From: Pedobacter sp. FW305-3-2-15-E-R2A2 | Lineage (GTDB): Bacteria; Bacteroidota; Bacteroidia; Sphingobacteriales; Sphingobacteriaceae | Assembly: GCF_038446955.1 (NCBI RefSeq) | Contig: NZ_CP151803.1 | Location: 1,178,001-1,242,000, forward strand | DNA length: 64,000 nt | Direction: 5' to 3' | In this document: piece by piece, positions 47,846-56,669 of the stretch | Position numbering within the stretch: position 1 is the first letter of the stretch | Layout: each line of letters begins with the position of its first letter | Program-made: the position numbers and the translations under genes | Notes under the pieces: model-generated | The model's input: only the letters and a program-made list of their open reading frames with translations | The model's database searches: none | Told to the model about the DNA's origin: nothing

Positions 47846-48685
47846 TTAACCAGGACCTCCGGGAAGGTGCGCTAATTGCTCCTTCAGAGACAGGTATTCT
47901 ACTTTCAGATTCCGAAAAGCTTTGTCTTCGTCCTTCTGGGCCATTTCAATCTGTCTTTGCTGGGTTAGATAGTTGGTTTCAATCTGATCAAACCTGGTTT
48001 TTAAGGTGATATATCTTTCCTGAGCAGCTTGTTCCTGGGCACTTTTTACGGTTCCATTTATGTTTCCCAGATAGATGCTGTTTGAAATCTGCCTTCCATC
48101 GGCTGATTTGAAGCAGGCATATGCCTCTATGGGCTGTTGAATCATCGATTCCTCTATGGGGATAAATACCTGGGCAGAATCCCTTCTTGATGCATTCAGT
48201 AAGGATCTTCCTTTTTTTATCAAGGGATAATAGAGCTGAATCATGAGGATGTCATCACCGTCGTGCCCTCCCGCATAGCTTTCCGGATTCCAGTTTATGA
48301 TCAATCCTGTTTCCGTTTTACTGATGCTGAAATCCCTCGCTCCCGGAAGTTCCCCATAGCTGAGTACCACCTTGTTGTAATCTACGCTGATGTTAGGATA
48401 TTCTCCCTGCAATGCCTGTTTTTTATTGTAAGAGACCGCAAGGTTGTGTGCATTTTTCACGGTTCCCCTCGCTTCCAGTTCAAAACTGTTGGTAATGAAC
48501 TCTTTCATCTGTTTTATAAGAACCATTGTGACCTTCATGGCCTGATAATTGGCCAGTTGTTTAATGCTCGGCTCGCCTTGTTCACCGATCAGCCTGCAGA
48601 CTGGTTGTCCTTTGAGCATGTAGTAAACCATGTTTCCGATTTTCCCATTGGGACAACCAAAAGCGCTTTTTGATAAGATTGCCAT
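47846..48685 (-). CDS. DUF6266 family protein
   Basis: 279 aa. It opens with the family pattern SAFGCPNGKIGNMVYYMLKGQPVCR, then a beta-rich region (YNKVVLSYGELPGARDFSISKT) and a C-terminal coiled coil (RYITLKTRFDQIETNYLTQQRQIEMAQKDEDKAFRNLKVEYLSLKEQLAHL). No signal peptide. Function unknown. Convergent with the previous gene, 10 bp apart. Confidence 0.75.
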   Translation of the reverse strand: MAILSKSAFGCPNGKIGNMVYYMLKGQPVCRLIGEQGEPSIKQLANYQAMKVTMVLIKQMKEFITNSFELEARGTVKNAHNLAVSYNKKQALQGEYPNISVDYNKVVLSYGELPGARDFSISKTETGLIINWNPESYAGGHDGDDILMIQLYYPLIKKGRSLLNASRRDSAQVFIPIEESMIQQPIEAYACFKSADGRQISNSIYLGNINGTVKSAQEQAAQERYITLKTRFDQIETNYLTQQRQIEMAQKDEDKAFRNLKVEYLSLKEQLAHLPGGPG

Positions 48686-49052
48686 AATTTATAAGTTAAT
48701 TGTGTAATTGAATATACGTTTAATTTTCAGTTACAACAATATCTGTATGGTAATTTTTTTCAAAGAAAAGACAGAAGCTGTATATAGGCTCTTCCCTTTT
48801 TTAGAAATTAAAATAAATCTGGGACTTATTATGGCAGCCTCTGAATGGGTTACAGGTCGGTCGAGGCCCTAGCAACTCCCATTTAATACCGCTATAAAAT
48901 CCGCATAATTGAAAAGACTGTGTAAACTGTTTCTCCAATGATTGAAATGCTAAGTTATATTGTCTCAGAAGAGGACTTGAACCTGGTATAAGGAGCTATT
49001 TTATATCCTTATCTAAAGGCTTTGCTTTAATGAAATAATAAATATTATTAAT
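48686..49052. other. intergenic region upstream of the SAM-riboswitch operon
   Basis: About 370 bp between the DUF6266 gene start and the riboswitch promoter. A short richer-GC stretch near 48835-48890 (GCCTC ... GAGGC able to pair over 5 bp) stands out from AT-rich surroundings, but I cannot name it. No gene is seen. Confidence 0.3.
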
Positions 49053-49085
49053 TCCTATAGGATTACTAGAATATTTGTATATTTG
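49053..49085 (+). promoter_or_regulatory. promoter and palindrome of the SAM-riboswitch SusCD operon
   Basis: TATATTTG at 49078-49085 is a perfect -7 box. Where the -33 box should be there is a 10-bp perfect palindrome TCCTATAGGA (49053-49062) and no TTTG. It suggests a factor-dependent or weakened promoter. The riboswitch begins about 28 bases after the -7 box. Confidence 0.6.
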
Positions 49086-49112
49086 CTGTCGAAGATGCTT
49101 CTTTAATCTTCC

Positions 49113-49223
49113 GACTTATCCAGAAAGACTGAGGGAATGGCCCTATGATGTCTTAGCAACCTATACCTGTTAACCCGGTAAAAGGTGCTAATTCCAATTC
49201 GCAAATAGCGAATAAGATAAGCA
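49113..49223 (+). promoter_or_regulatory. SAM-I riboswitch (S-box)
   Basis: Conserved SAM-I text is present: CTTATCCAGAAAGACTGAGGGA, ATGGCCC, TAGCAACC and AAAGGTGCTAATTCC. P1 forms between CTTATC (49115-49120) and GATAAG (49216-49221). P4 is ATTCGC/GCGAAT around 49197-49213. It binds S-adenosylmethionine, which in most S-boxes turns expression off. The controlled gene is a SusC/SusD transporter pair starting 250 bases later, which fits import of sulfur-containing nutrients. I see no clear terminator in the expression platform, so control may be at translation or Rho-dependent. Confidence 0.93.
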
Positions 49224-49317
49224 GTTTCACAGCTACAAAGCTGCTGCTCATCAAGCCATACCTCATCAGAGAAAAAGAAGGAAATGCAGGTGCATCTTAA
49301 ACTTAAAATGTTAACAT

Positions 49318-49428
49318 ATGAACCTACAATTACTTGTTTACAAAACCAATTGCGCTGAATCTTTTTACCTTCCTGCACCGGAACGCTATATGTGCAAGGC
49401 CATACCCATGTGTTGTTGCGGCATCTAG
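49318..49428 (+). CDS. polycysteine leader ORF (CCCGI) after the SAM riboswitch
   Basis: 36 codons from ATG at 49318 to TAG at 49426. The last residues read M-C-C-C-G-I-stop (TGT TGT TGC GGC ATC), and two further Cys lie at positions 12 and 26. It begins 94 nt after the riboswitch and ends 43 nt before the susC start. No signal peptide or hydrophobic segment, so it is not a lipoprotein. I infer a leader peptide whose translation through the Cys codons reports charged tRNA-Cys and affects susC expression. A second ORF of this kind starts at 56758, ahead of the other SusCD operon, which strengthens the case. Confidence 0.6.
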   Translation: MNLQLLVYKTNCAESFYLPAPERYMCKAIPMCCCGI

Positions 49429-49471
49429 CCCTGCCAAATTCTAAATTTCTTACACTTATTTAAAAACCAAT

Positions 49472-52400
49472 ATGTTAAAAATATACAAAATTTTTATAGG
49501 GATTGCTTTGTCCTTTTTTTTCCTGCTAACGGCCCAGGCACAGTCTGTTAAAGTTACCGGTGTGGTGAGCGATAGTGCCGACGGACAGGTAATTCCAGGA
49601 GCTTCGGTAACGATCAAAGGAAAAGACAATGCGACGATTACAGATGGAAATGGTAACTTCTCCCTACAGGCAAACCTGAACGATGTGATTCGGGTCAGTT
49701 ATCTTGGCTATGCCATTAAAGAAATCAGGATTACCGCAGGAATCAGTCATTTGAAGATCAGCCTTGAACCATCTTTAAATGACTTGAATGAAGTGGTGGT
49801 AACTGCGTTAGGGATTACTAAGGCCAAGAAATCATTGGGCTATGCCACACAGGAGCTAAAATCCAAGGACATCTCTACAGCTAAAGAAACCAACCTGATC
49901 AATTCATTGGCAGGAAAGATTGCCGGTGTACAAACCACCAATAGTCAGGGAGACATGGGCTCTTCGAGGATCATCATCCGTGGAGAAACTTCTATTTCCA
50001 GTCAGAATCAACCCTTATTCGTGGTAGATGGTGTTCCGGTAGACAATTCTCAATTTCTGGGCAGTGGCGGTTCCAGAGATTTTGCCAATACGATATCCGA
50101 CATCAATTCTGAAGATATAGAATCCATCAGCGTATTGAAAGGGCCGAATGCAGCCGCTTTATATGGTTCCAGGGCCGCGGCTGGAGTTATTCTCATTAAA
50201 ACAAAAACAGGAAGAGGACAGCAGGGATTGGGCATTAGTATCAACTCGAACACCACGATCTCTAATTTGTTAACGCTTCCAAAATATCAGAATGCTTTTG
50301 GCCAAGGTTCAAATGGTAAGTTTAGCTATGTGGATGGTAAAGGAGGAGGCCTGAATGATGGTGTAGATGAAAGCTGGGGCCCGGCATTGGATGGCCGTTT
50401 GATTCCTCAGTTCAATACCAATGGAAAACCGGAACCATTTATTGCACATCCAAATAATGTAAGAGACTTTTTTGAAACGGGTTATGCCTTGAGCAATGGA
50501 GTAGCCATCGCCGGATCTGGAGAGAAACAAGACGTTCGTTTTTCTTATAACAACCTGACGCAGGGTGGAATATTGCCCAATTCGTCCCAAAATAAAAACT
50601 CCTTACTTCTGAATACCACTTACCGCATTACGCCAAAGCTGACCTTAAATGCCAGTGTCAATTATGTCAAAAGCAGTGCGGCAAACTTACCAGCATCAGG
50701 TGGTAAACGGGCTACGGGGCCAATGCTTCAGTTTACCTGGTTCGGAAGACAGGTAGATGTCAGTCAGCTTAAAAAATATAAGGATGACAATGGAAATAAC
50801 ATCAACTGGAACAACAGCTATTATAGCAATCCTTATTTCATCGCTTATGAAAATACAGTGGGTCAGAAAAGGGATCGCATCATTGGAAGTGCAGAGTTGA
50901 ACTATAAAATTACGGAGGCACTATCCGCAAATTTCAGAACAGGAACTGACTATTATACGGACCGCAGAAAGATAAAAATTGCTTACGGTACAAACGGAAC
51001 TCCTTTCGGATCTTATCAGGAAGATGCGTATACGGTAAATGAAAACAATACAGAAGGCAGGTTAGAGTTTAATAAAAAGCTCAACAACGATTTCTCCCTT
51101 AACATTTTGGCGGGTGTGAATGTAAGGACCAATACGCTGGAACAGAATGACCAGATGGCGACTAAATTAGCGGTAAATGGTTTGTATACCTTAAATAATT
51201 CCAGAGATCCGCTGGTTTCTTCTAACTTTTACAGCAAGCTAAGAACCTATAGTACCTTTGGATCGGGACAGCTTGGCTATAGAGATTATGCCTTCCTGAA
51301 TTTAACGGCCAGGAACGATTGGGATTCCAGTTTACCAAGACCAAACCTATCTTATTTCTATCCTTCAGTAAATGGAAGTTTGATCCTTACGGAAGCCTTT
51401 GACCTAAAAAATGAAGTGCTGAGTTTTGCCAAAATCAGAGGGGGCTGGTCAAAAGTAGGTAAGGCGACAGAACCTTATCAACTGGTCAATACCTATAGTT
51501 TTACTGCACCCTTTAATGGAAATCCACAGCAGGCGGCGAGTCTGGTGGAACTAAATCCAAACCTGCTCCCGGAAATTACTAAATCTGCTGAAGCGGGGAT
51601 TGAAGTCGGTCTGTTTAATAACCGCGTAAAGCTGGACCTGAGTGTTTACAATACCAATAGTATCAACCAGATTTTAAAGGTGAATGTGAGTTCTTCGACG
51701 GGATACAATCAGAAATTAATCAATGGCGGAAGCATCAATAATAAAGGACTGGAAGTTCAACTGGGATTAACCCCGGTGAAATCGCAGGACTTTAGCTGGG
51801 ACATCAACCTGAATTATGCGCTGAACCGCAGTAAAGTAACGGAATTGGATAAAGAAGGACTGATAAGCAGTTATACGATCGGGAGCAACAGAACAGTTGA
51901 TGTATTGGCAACGATCGGAAAGCCTTATGGTACCTTTTTTGGAACTGCTTATCAGCGAAATGCTGCTGGTCAGATTGTCATCGGTGCGGGAGGAACACCG
52001 GTAATTAATCCGGCAAAACAATATCTGGGTAAGTTTACGCCCGATTGGCTTGGTGGGATCAGCAACAGCTTTACCTATAAAAATATCAACCTGAACTTCC
52101 TGGTGGATGCCAGAATCGGGGGTAAAGTATATTCCAATTCAAATCGTACCGGAACTTATACCGGTGTGCTTGAGCGTACATTAAGAGGTAGAAATACCGA
52201 AAATGGTGGGCTTAGCTATTATTTTCCAGGTAATGTGAATTCCGGAACAGCAGTTGGCCTATCAAATGGTGGACAGGCCCCGGCAGGCGAAGTGGTATAT
52301 ACGGATGGGATGATTTTCGACGGTGTATTGGCCGATGGAACAAAAAATGGCCGCATTGTTCCTGCTCAGCAATATTATAAAGGCATTACCAATGTGGATG

Positions 52401-52660
52401 AGCAGTTTATCTATGATGCTTCTTATATCAAATTGAGAGAGGTTAAACTCAGCTATAGTTTGCCAGCACAATGGACTAAAAAAATAGGTTTTCAGAATGC
52501 CGTCTTCTCATTGGTAGGACGAAACTTATGGATCATTCATAAAAATGTGCCAAATATTGATCCGGAAACTGCATTTAATACCGGAAATGCACAAGGACTG
52601 GAAGACTTGAGTCTCCCAACAGCAAGATCATTCGGTTTCAACCTTAACCTTAAATTCTAA
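49472..52660 (+). CDS. SusC/RagA-type TonB-dependent transporter
   Basis: 1062 aa outer-membrane receptor. Signal peptide (FFLLTAQA-Q), then a carboxypeptidase-regulatory-like domain (VKVTGVVSDSADGQVIPGASVTIKG). A TonB-box-like LNEVVVTALG precedes the plug (LINSLAGKIAGVQTTNSQGDMGSSRIIIRGETSISSQNQPLFVVDGVPVDN). The barrel ends with FGFNLNLKF. It imports a ligand captured by the SusD partner encoded 5 bp later. Controlled by the SAM riboswitch and perhaps the Cys leader, so the cargo probably carries sulfur; the exact ligand is unknown. Confidence 0.92.
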   Translation: MLKIYKIFIGIALSFFFLLTAQAQSVKVTGVVSDSADGQVIPGASVTIKGKDNATITDGNGNFSLQANLNDVIRVSYLGYAIKEIRITAGISHLKISLEPSLNDLNEVVVTALGITKAKKSLGYATQELKSKDISTAKETNLINSLAGKIAGVQTTNSQGDMGSSRIIIRGETSISSQNQPLFVVDGVPVDNSQFLGSGGSRDFANTISDINSEDIESISVLKGPNAAALYGSRAAAGVILIKTKTGRGQQGLGISINSNTTISNLLTLPKYQNAFGQGSNGKFSYVDGKGGGLNDGVDESWGPALDGRLIPQFNTNGKPEPFIAHPNNVRDFFETGYALSNGVAIAGSGEKQDVRFSYNNLTQGGILPNSSQNKNSLLLNTTYRITPKLTLNASVNYVKSSAANLPASGGKRATGPMLQFTWFGRQVDVSQLKKYKDDNGNNINWNNSYYSNPYFIAYENTVGQKRDRIIGSAELNYKITEALSANFRTGTDYYTDRRKIKIAYGTNGTPFGSYQEDAYTVNENNTEGRLEFNKKLNNDFSLNILAGVNVRTNTLEQNDQMATKLAVNGLYTLNNSRDPLVSSNFYSKLRTYSTFGSGQLGYRDYAFLNLTARNDWDSSLPRPNLSYFYPSVNGSLILTEAFDLKNEVLSFAKIRGGWSKVGKATEPYQLVNTYSFTAPFNGNPQQAASLVELNPNLLPEITKSAEAGIEVGLFNNRVKLDLSVYNTNSINQILKVNVSSSTGYNQKLINGGSINNKGLEVQLGLTPVKSQDFSWDINLNYALNRSKVTELDKEGLISSYTIGSNRTVDVLATIGKPYGTFFGTAYQRNAAGQIVIGAGGTPVINPAKQYLGKFTPDWLGGISNSFTYKNINLNFLVDARIGGKVYSNSNRTGTYTGVLERTLRGRNTENGGLSYYFPGNVNSGTAVGLSNGGQAPAGEVVYTDGMIFDGVLADGTKNGRIVPAQQYYKGITNVDEQFIYDASYIKLREVKLSYSLPAQWTKKIGFQNAVFSLVGRNLWIIHKNVPNIDPETAFNTGNAQGLEDLSLPTARSFGFNLNLKF

Positions 52661-52665
52661 ACACC

Positions 52666-54105
52666 ATGAAATTCAAATATATTCCAATTCTATTTTCAAC
52701 GATTCTTGTCTTATCTTTCAGCTCCTGCAAGGACGAGCTGGCAGATTTGAATAAGAATCCAAATTCTGCGGAAACTCCACAACCGGATTACCTGCTTACG
52801 GGAGCGATTAAAAGCACGGCCGATACTTATTGGGGCGTAACTAATAACATGAATTCCAGTTTGTTATTCGTTCAGCATTGGTCGAAAATCCAATATACAG
52901 ATCCGGACAGGTATATCTTTACCAATAATGACCTTCAGGAATTATGGGTATCTGGTTATACAAAGGGAGTGACCAATCTGAATAAACTGGTTAGCCTGGC
53001 TGATGAGCAGGGAAATACCAATTACAGAGGCGTCGCCAAAGTATTGAGGTCATGGGTGTTTTTATTGCTGACAGATGCTTACGGAGATATTCCTTATTCG
53101 CAGTCGGTGCAGATTAATGCCTTTGTGAATCCGGTTTATGATGCGCAGAAAGACGTGTATTACGGATTACTTGCCGATTTAAAATCTGCACAGACAGATT
53201 TGAACGTGGCCGGAAAGCCAATCTTAGGAGACATCGTTTACAATGGGAAAATTGAACTCTGGAAAAAGTTTGCCAATGCTTTACGTTTGCGCATTGCGCT
53301 CCGGATTGCAGATAAAGAACCTGAAAAATCAAAGTCGGTATTGGCCGAACTTAGCACAGAAGGAGGGAGCCTGATTACATCCAATCTGGAAAATGCACAG
53401 CTAACCTATTCCACTTCTCCCAATCAAAATCCGATAAGCAATTTATTTGATACCCGTGACGATTACAGAATGAGTAAAACTATTGTCGATAAGCTAAGGT
53501 CATTGAATGATCCGAGACTTCCCATCTTTGTGAGCCCAACAAAAGATGTGACGACAGAAACCTATATCGGCATTCCAAACGGATTGCTGACCGGAGATGC
53601 CAGTAATTATGGACTCAGTAAAACCTCCAAACCCGGGACTTATTTCCTGGCCCCAACTGCTCCTGCAGTGATCATCAGTTATGCGGAAGTATTGTTTGAC
53701 CGTGCAGAAGTAGCCGCGAGAGGCTGGAGCAATGAGGATGCCGTAGTATTGTACAAACAGGCAATAGAAGCATCGTTGCAGCAATATGGAGTTGGAGCGG
53801 CGGCGATTGCCACCTATACTCAATCTGCCGCTGTGCAGTATGAGTCTGCTAATTTCAGGAAGTCTATCGGCAATCAAAAATGGATTGCGCTATTCGGACA
53901 AGGATTGGAAGCCTTTGCGGAATGGCGCAGACTGGATTACCCGGAACTCGTTCCTGCAGTAGCAGGTGTTCTGGGCGGAAAGTTGCCGCTCAGGTTTATC
54001 TATCCGGGGCAGGAGCAATCCCTGAATGGAAAAAATTATCAGGAGGCAGTAGCCAGACAAGGTGCGGATTTATTGACCACCCGCCTTTGGTTCGACCTTA
54101 AATAA
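52666..54105 (+). CDS. SusD-like lipoprotein (SusD_2 type)
   Basis: 479 aa, lipobox FSSC-KDEL. Opens DLNKNPNSAETPQPDYLLTGAIKS, characteristic of the SusD/RagB-like family 2. It has TPR-like helices typical of ligand-binding SusD, GNQKWIALFGQGLEAFAEWRRLDYP near the C-terminus and ends LLTTRLWFDLK. It forms the outer-membrane lid of the SusC transporter. Followed by a strong terminator, so the operon is leader-susC-susD. Confidence 0.9.
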   Translation: MKFKYIPILFSTILVLSFSSCKDELADLNKNPNSAETPQPDYLLTGAIKSTADTYWGVTNNMNSSLLFVQHWSKIQYTDPDRYIFTNNDLQELWVSGYTKGVTNLNKLVSLADEQGNTNYRGVAKVLRSWVFLLLTDAYGDIPYSQSVQINAFVNPVYDAQKDVYYGLLADLKSAQTDLNVAGKPILGDIVYNGKIELWKKFANALRLRIALRIADKEPEKSKSVLAELSTEGGSLITSNLENAQLTYSTSPNQNPISNLFDTRDDYRMSKTIVDKLRSLNDPRLPIFVSPTKDVTTETYIGIPNGLLTGDASNYGLSKTSKPGTYFLAPTAPAVIISYAEVLFDRAEVAARGWSNEDAVVLYKQAIEASLQQYGVGAAAIATYTQSAAVQYESANFRKSIGNQKWIALFGQGLEAFAEWRRLDYPELVPAVAGVLGGKLPLRFIYPGQEQSLNGKNYQEAVARQGADLLTTRLWFDLK

Positions 54106-54134
54106 ATCGATCGGGAGATCATATCAATGCCAGA

Positions 54135-54162
54135 GAGGCCGTATCAATCGTTTTGATATGGC
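54135..54162 (+). terminator. intrinsic terminator of SusCD operon 1
   Basis: GAGGCC-G-TATCAA pairs with TTGATA-T-GGCCTC (one G-T pair), followed by seven T (54156-54162). Confidence 0.9.
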
Positions 54163-54262
54163 CTCTTTTTTTAATCTTGAAAATTTGCATGTAATGCTGT
54201 AATATCAGTACTTTTTGCCTGCTCAAATGTGCCAACTTTGTGCTTCAATAAAAGAAAGAATT

Positions 54263-55003
54263 ATGAAAACATTAAAAGATAAAGTAGTCTTAATCACCGG
54301 TGCTTCCAGAGGTATAGGAGCAGCCATTGCACATAAATTAGCTGAAGCAGGCGCAAAAATTATTGTCAACTATGCTGGAAGTACTGCCGCCGCGGAGCAA
54401 ACGGTAAATGAGCTGAAGCAAAAAGGCACTGATGCGATTGCCGTACAGGCAGATGTCAGCAAAACCGATGAAGTAAAAAGATTGTTTGATGAGGGGATTG
54501 CTCATTATGGAAAAATCGATGTATTGGTAAACAATGCCGGAATCATGATCACTAAACTGTTAAAAGATACCACTGATGATGATTTCAGCAGACAATTTGA
54601 TATCAATGTGAAAGGGACTTTTAATACGATGCGTGAAGCCGCGGACAGGCTGGCCGACAATGGGAGCATTATCAATTTTTCGACTTCTGTAAACCGGATT
54701 ATGCTTCCCGGATATAGCACTTATGTGGCCACGAAAGCTGCAGTAGAACAACTTACCCGTGTGTTCTCCAAAGAAATAGGCGCAAGAGGAATTAATGTCA
54801 ACTCTGTCTCTCCGGGTCCGACAAATACCGAATTGTTTACCAATGGCAAACCTCAGGAAGTGATCGACCGTCTGACTGCTTTGTCTGCTTTCAACAGAAT
54901 TGCTGAGCCTGAAGATATCGCGAAAGTGGTGTTGTTCCTGGCCAGTGAGGAAGCCAGCTGGATTACTGCACAGAATATCGGAGCTAATGGAGGTATGGCT
55001 TAA
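54263..55003 (+). CDS. short-chain dehydrogenase/reductase (classical SDR)
   Basis: 246 aa from the ATG at 54263. Cofactor motif VLITGASRGIGAAIAHKL (TGxxxGIG), NNAG in VLVNNAGIM, Ser in IINFSTSVN and YxxxK in YSTYVATKAAVE, with the C-terminal VLFLASEEASWITAQNIGANGGMA. A general NAD(P)H oxidoreductase; substrate unknown. The TetR gene follows 56 bp later. Confidence 0.88.
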   Translation: MKTLKDKVVLITGASRGIGAAIAHKLAEAGAKIIVNYAGSTAAAEQTVNELKQKGTDAIAVQADVSKTDEVKRLFDEGIAHYGKIDVLVNNAGIMITKLLKDTTDDDFSRQFDINVKGTFNTMREAADRLADNGSIINFSTSVNRIMLPGYSTYVATKAAVEQLTRVFSKEIGARGINVNSVSPGPTNTELFTNGKPQEVIDRLTALSAFNRIAEPEDIAKVVLFLASEEASWITAQNIGANGGMA

Positions 55004-55059
55004 TGAAAAACAGTGGTTTGCAAAAATTCATATCTTAGGCGAATATCAAGTTATTTAAT

Positions 55060-55650
55060 ATGAAAAAGGCTGAGGCAACCAGACTGAATATTTTACAAAA
55101 ATCATTTGAACTTATTTATGTAAAAGGTTATCAGACCACAAGTATTGATGAAATACTGGCGACTACTCAGGTTACAAAGGGAGCTTTCTATTACCATTTC
55201 AAGAATAAAGATGAAATGGGCATCGCGATCATAAATGAGCTGCTGAAGCCTTCTTTTGAGGCTGCGTTTATGAAACCGCTCCAAACTGAAGGCAATATAT
55301 TGAAGACCTTATACGATATGATGTATGAGATTCTGATGAACAATGATTTTTTAAGCGTTGAATATGGTTGTCCTGCTGCAAACTTCACTCAGGAAATGGC
55401 GCCCTGGAACAAAGACTTTACTGCATCATTGAATGATTTGTCTGAGCAATGGAAAAATGGTATTGTGATGAGTATTGAAAGGGGAAAGGAAATGGGGAGT
55501 GTAAGGCAGGAAGTAAAAGCAGAACAGGTGGCTGTTTTTATGATGTCGGGTTATTGGGGGATTAGAAATCTAGGTAAATTGACTAATGATAGATCTGTTT
55601 ATCTCATTTATTTAGAGCAACTTAAAAGTTATTTGAGCGGGCTTAAATAG
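55060..55650 (+). CDS. TetR/AcrR-family regulator
   Basis: 196 aa. N-terminal HTH: ATRLNILQKSFELIYVKGYQTTSIDEILATTQVTKGAFYYHFKNKDEMGIAII (residues 4-56). Helical C-terminal ligand domain of ordinary length. A 16-bp inverted repeat lies directly after the gene, over the promoter of 55728, and is a likely operator. Targets could be the SDR gene upstream and the membrane genes downstream. Confidence 0.9.
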   Translation: MKKAEATRLNILQKSFELIYVKGYQTTSIDEILATTQVTKGAFYYHFKNKDEMGIAIINELLKPSFEAAFMKPLQTEGNILKTLYDMMYEILMNNDFLSVEYGCPAANFTQEMAPWNKDFTASLNDLSEQWKNGIVMSIERGKEMGSVRQEVKAEQVAVFMMSGYWGIRNLGKLTNDRSVYLIYLEQLKSYLSGLK

Positions 55651-55654
55651 TGTT

Positions 55655-55697
55655 GTAAACAAAAACATACTAATTGGTATGTTTTTGTTTACTTTTG
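55655..55697 (+). promoter_or_regulatory. long inverted repeat over the promoter of the 55728 operon
   Basis: GTAAACAAAAACATAC (55655-55670) is the exact reverse complement of the sequence at 55677-55692, with a 6-nt TAATTG centre. The -7 box TACTTTTG (55690-55697) overlaps its right end. Such a symmetric site between a TetR gene and a membrane operon is a plausible TetR operator; it may double as a terminator. Confidence 0.6.
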
Positions 55698-55727
55698 CTA
55701 TGCAATAAATAGCAACAGCATTTTAAT

Positions 55728-56186
55728 ATGTATCAATCGCTTACATTTTTACATTCTTCCTTTAGGTGGTTGGTTTTGGCAAGCCTGCTTCTTGCCATAT
55801 ATAAAGCCTTTAAAGGATATTTTTTCAAATTGGAATTTAAGCGCAGTGATAATGCTGTGCGTCATTGGACAGCCACTATTGCCCATATCCAGCTTTTGAT
55901 AGGGATCACTTTATATTTTCAAAGTCCGGTCATAAAATATTTTCTAAAAAATTTCAATGAGGCCAGGCAGAGTTTTGATTTGATCTTCTTCGGATTGATA
56001 CACAGCACGCTCATGCTCATTGCCATTGTTGTGCTGACCATTGGATCAGCATTGGCCAAAAGGAAAGCAAGAGATACAGAAAAATTCAAGACCTTATTGG
56101 TCTGGTATGTCATTGCCTTGCTGATTATTTTCATCGCCATCCCCTGGCCATTTTCTCCGCTTGCGAACAGACCTTATTTCAGATAG
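55728..56186 (+). CDS. cytochrome-b-like small membrane protein
   Basis: 152 aa with four to five membrane helices. His residues occur in LHSSFRWLVLAS, VRHWTATIAHIQLLIG and GLIHSTLMLIAI, the kind seen in proteins annotated cytochrome B in Bacteroidota. Haem binding is not proved. It shares a transcript with the DUF3817 gene (3-bp gap) and sits behind the TetR palindrome. Confidence 0.75.
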   Translation: MYQSLTFLHSSFRWLVLASLLLAIYKAFKGYFFKLEFKRSDNAVRHWTATIAHIQLLIGITLYFQSPVIKYFLKNFNEARQSFDLIFFGLIHSTLMLIAIVVLTIGSALAKRKARDTEKFKTLLVWYVIALLIIFIAIPWPFSPLANRPYFR

Positions 56187-56189
56187 CTT

Positions 56190-56492
56190 ATGAAATCTTT
56201 ATTGACCACACCAATTGGACGTTTACGCCTTATTTGTTACCTGGAAGGAATCTCTCTTCTGCTGCTTGTTTTCGTTGCGGCACCTTTAAAGTATGGAATG
56301 GACAATCCGGCATTTACAAAAATTCTGGGTCCTGTTCATGGCATGTTGTTTCTTCTTTTTATGTTTAACACTTTAAGTGTTGGTGTTGAATATAACTGGA
56401 AGTTCAGGGAAACTACCTGGAAGGTAATTCTTGCCTGCTTTATTCCCTTCGGAACTTTTTATATCGATAAAAAAATACTGAGCAAATTATAA
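56190..56492 (+). CDS. DUF3817 membrane protein
   Basis: 100 aa. GRLRLICYLEGISLLLLVFVAAPLKY, ILGPVHGMLFLLFMFNT and LACFIPFGTFYIDKKIL are the DUF3817 signatures, including the conserved Glu and His within membrane helices. Second gene of the operon with the cytochrome-b-like protein. Function unknown. Confidence 0.87.
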   Translation: MKSLLTTPIGRLRLICYLEGISLLLLVFVAAPLKYGMDNPAFTKILGPVHGMLFLLFMFNTLSVGVEYNWKFRETTWKVILACFIPFGTFYIDKKILSKL

Positions 56493-56517
56493 GCTGATTT
56501 TTTGATCATGAAAACAA

Positions 56518-56538
56518 GGGGAATACAAAGTATTCCCC
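56518..56538 (+). terminator. hairpin after the DUF3817 operon
   Basis: GGGGAATAC-AAA-GTATTCCCC, 9-bp stem and 3-nt loop, 26 bases after the stop. There is no following T run, so it may act mainly as an RNA 3' stabiliser. Confidence 0.55.
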
Positions 56539-56603
56539 TAAGGATTAATAACTAAACCAGGTGCTCATTTTGGCGTTGGACCTGATCCAATCTTGTCATT
56601 TAA
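56536..56603. repeat. direct repeat, copy A (upstream of the polycysteine operon)
   Basis: Shares CCCTAA(g/c)GATTAATA and the 15-bp identical core TTGGCGTTGGACCTG (56570-56584) with copy B at 58383-58453. Over 32 bases from the core onward, 28 match. It contains an inner TTGGA/TCCAA inverted repeat (56575-56589). No known element is recognised. Confidence 0.65.
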
Positions 56604-56669
56604 ACCTGATCAAAGTTAATTAATTCATTTTTGTAAATGATCATGGCTGAATTTCACCTGATTCTTAAA

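Noticed and set aside
48835..48890. GC-richer patch considered as a tRNA remnant or attachment site
   Set aside because: No cloverleaf or matching second copy in the window; only a 5-bp stem is visible.
49103..49378. 91-aa minus-strand frame over the SAM riboswitch
   Set aside because: It overlaps conserved riboswitch sequence and the Cys leader ORF on the plus strand.
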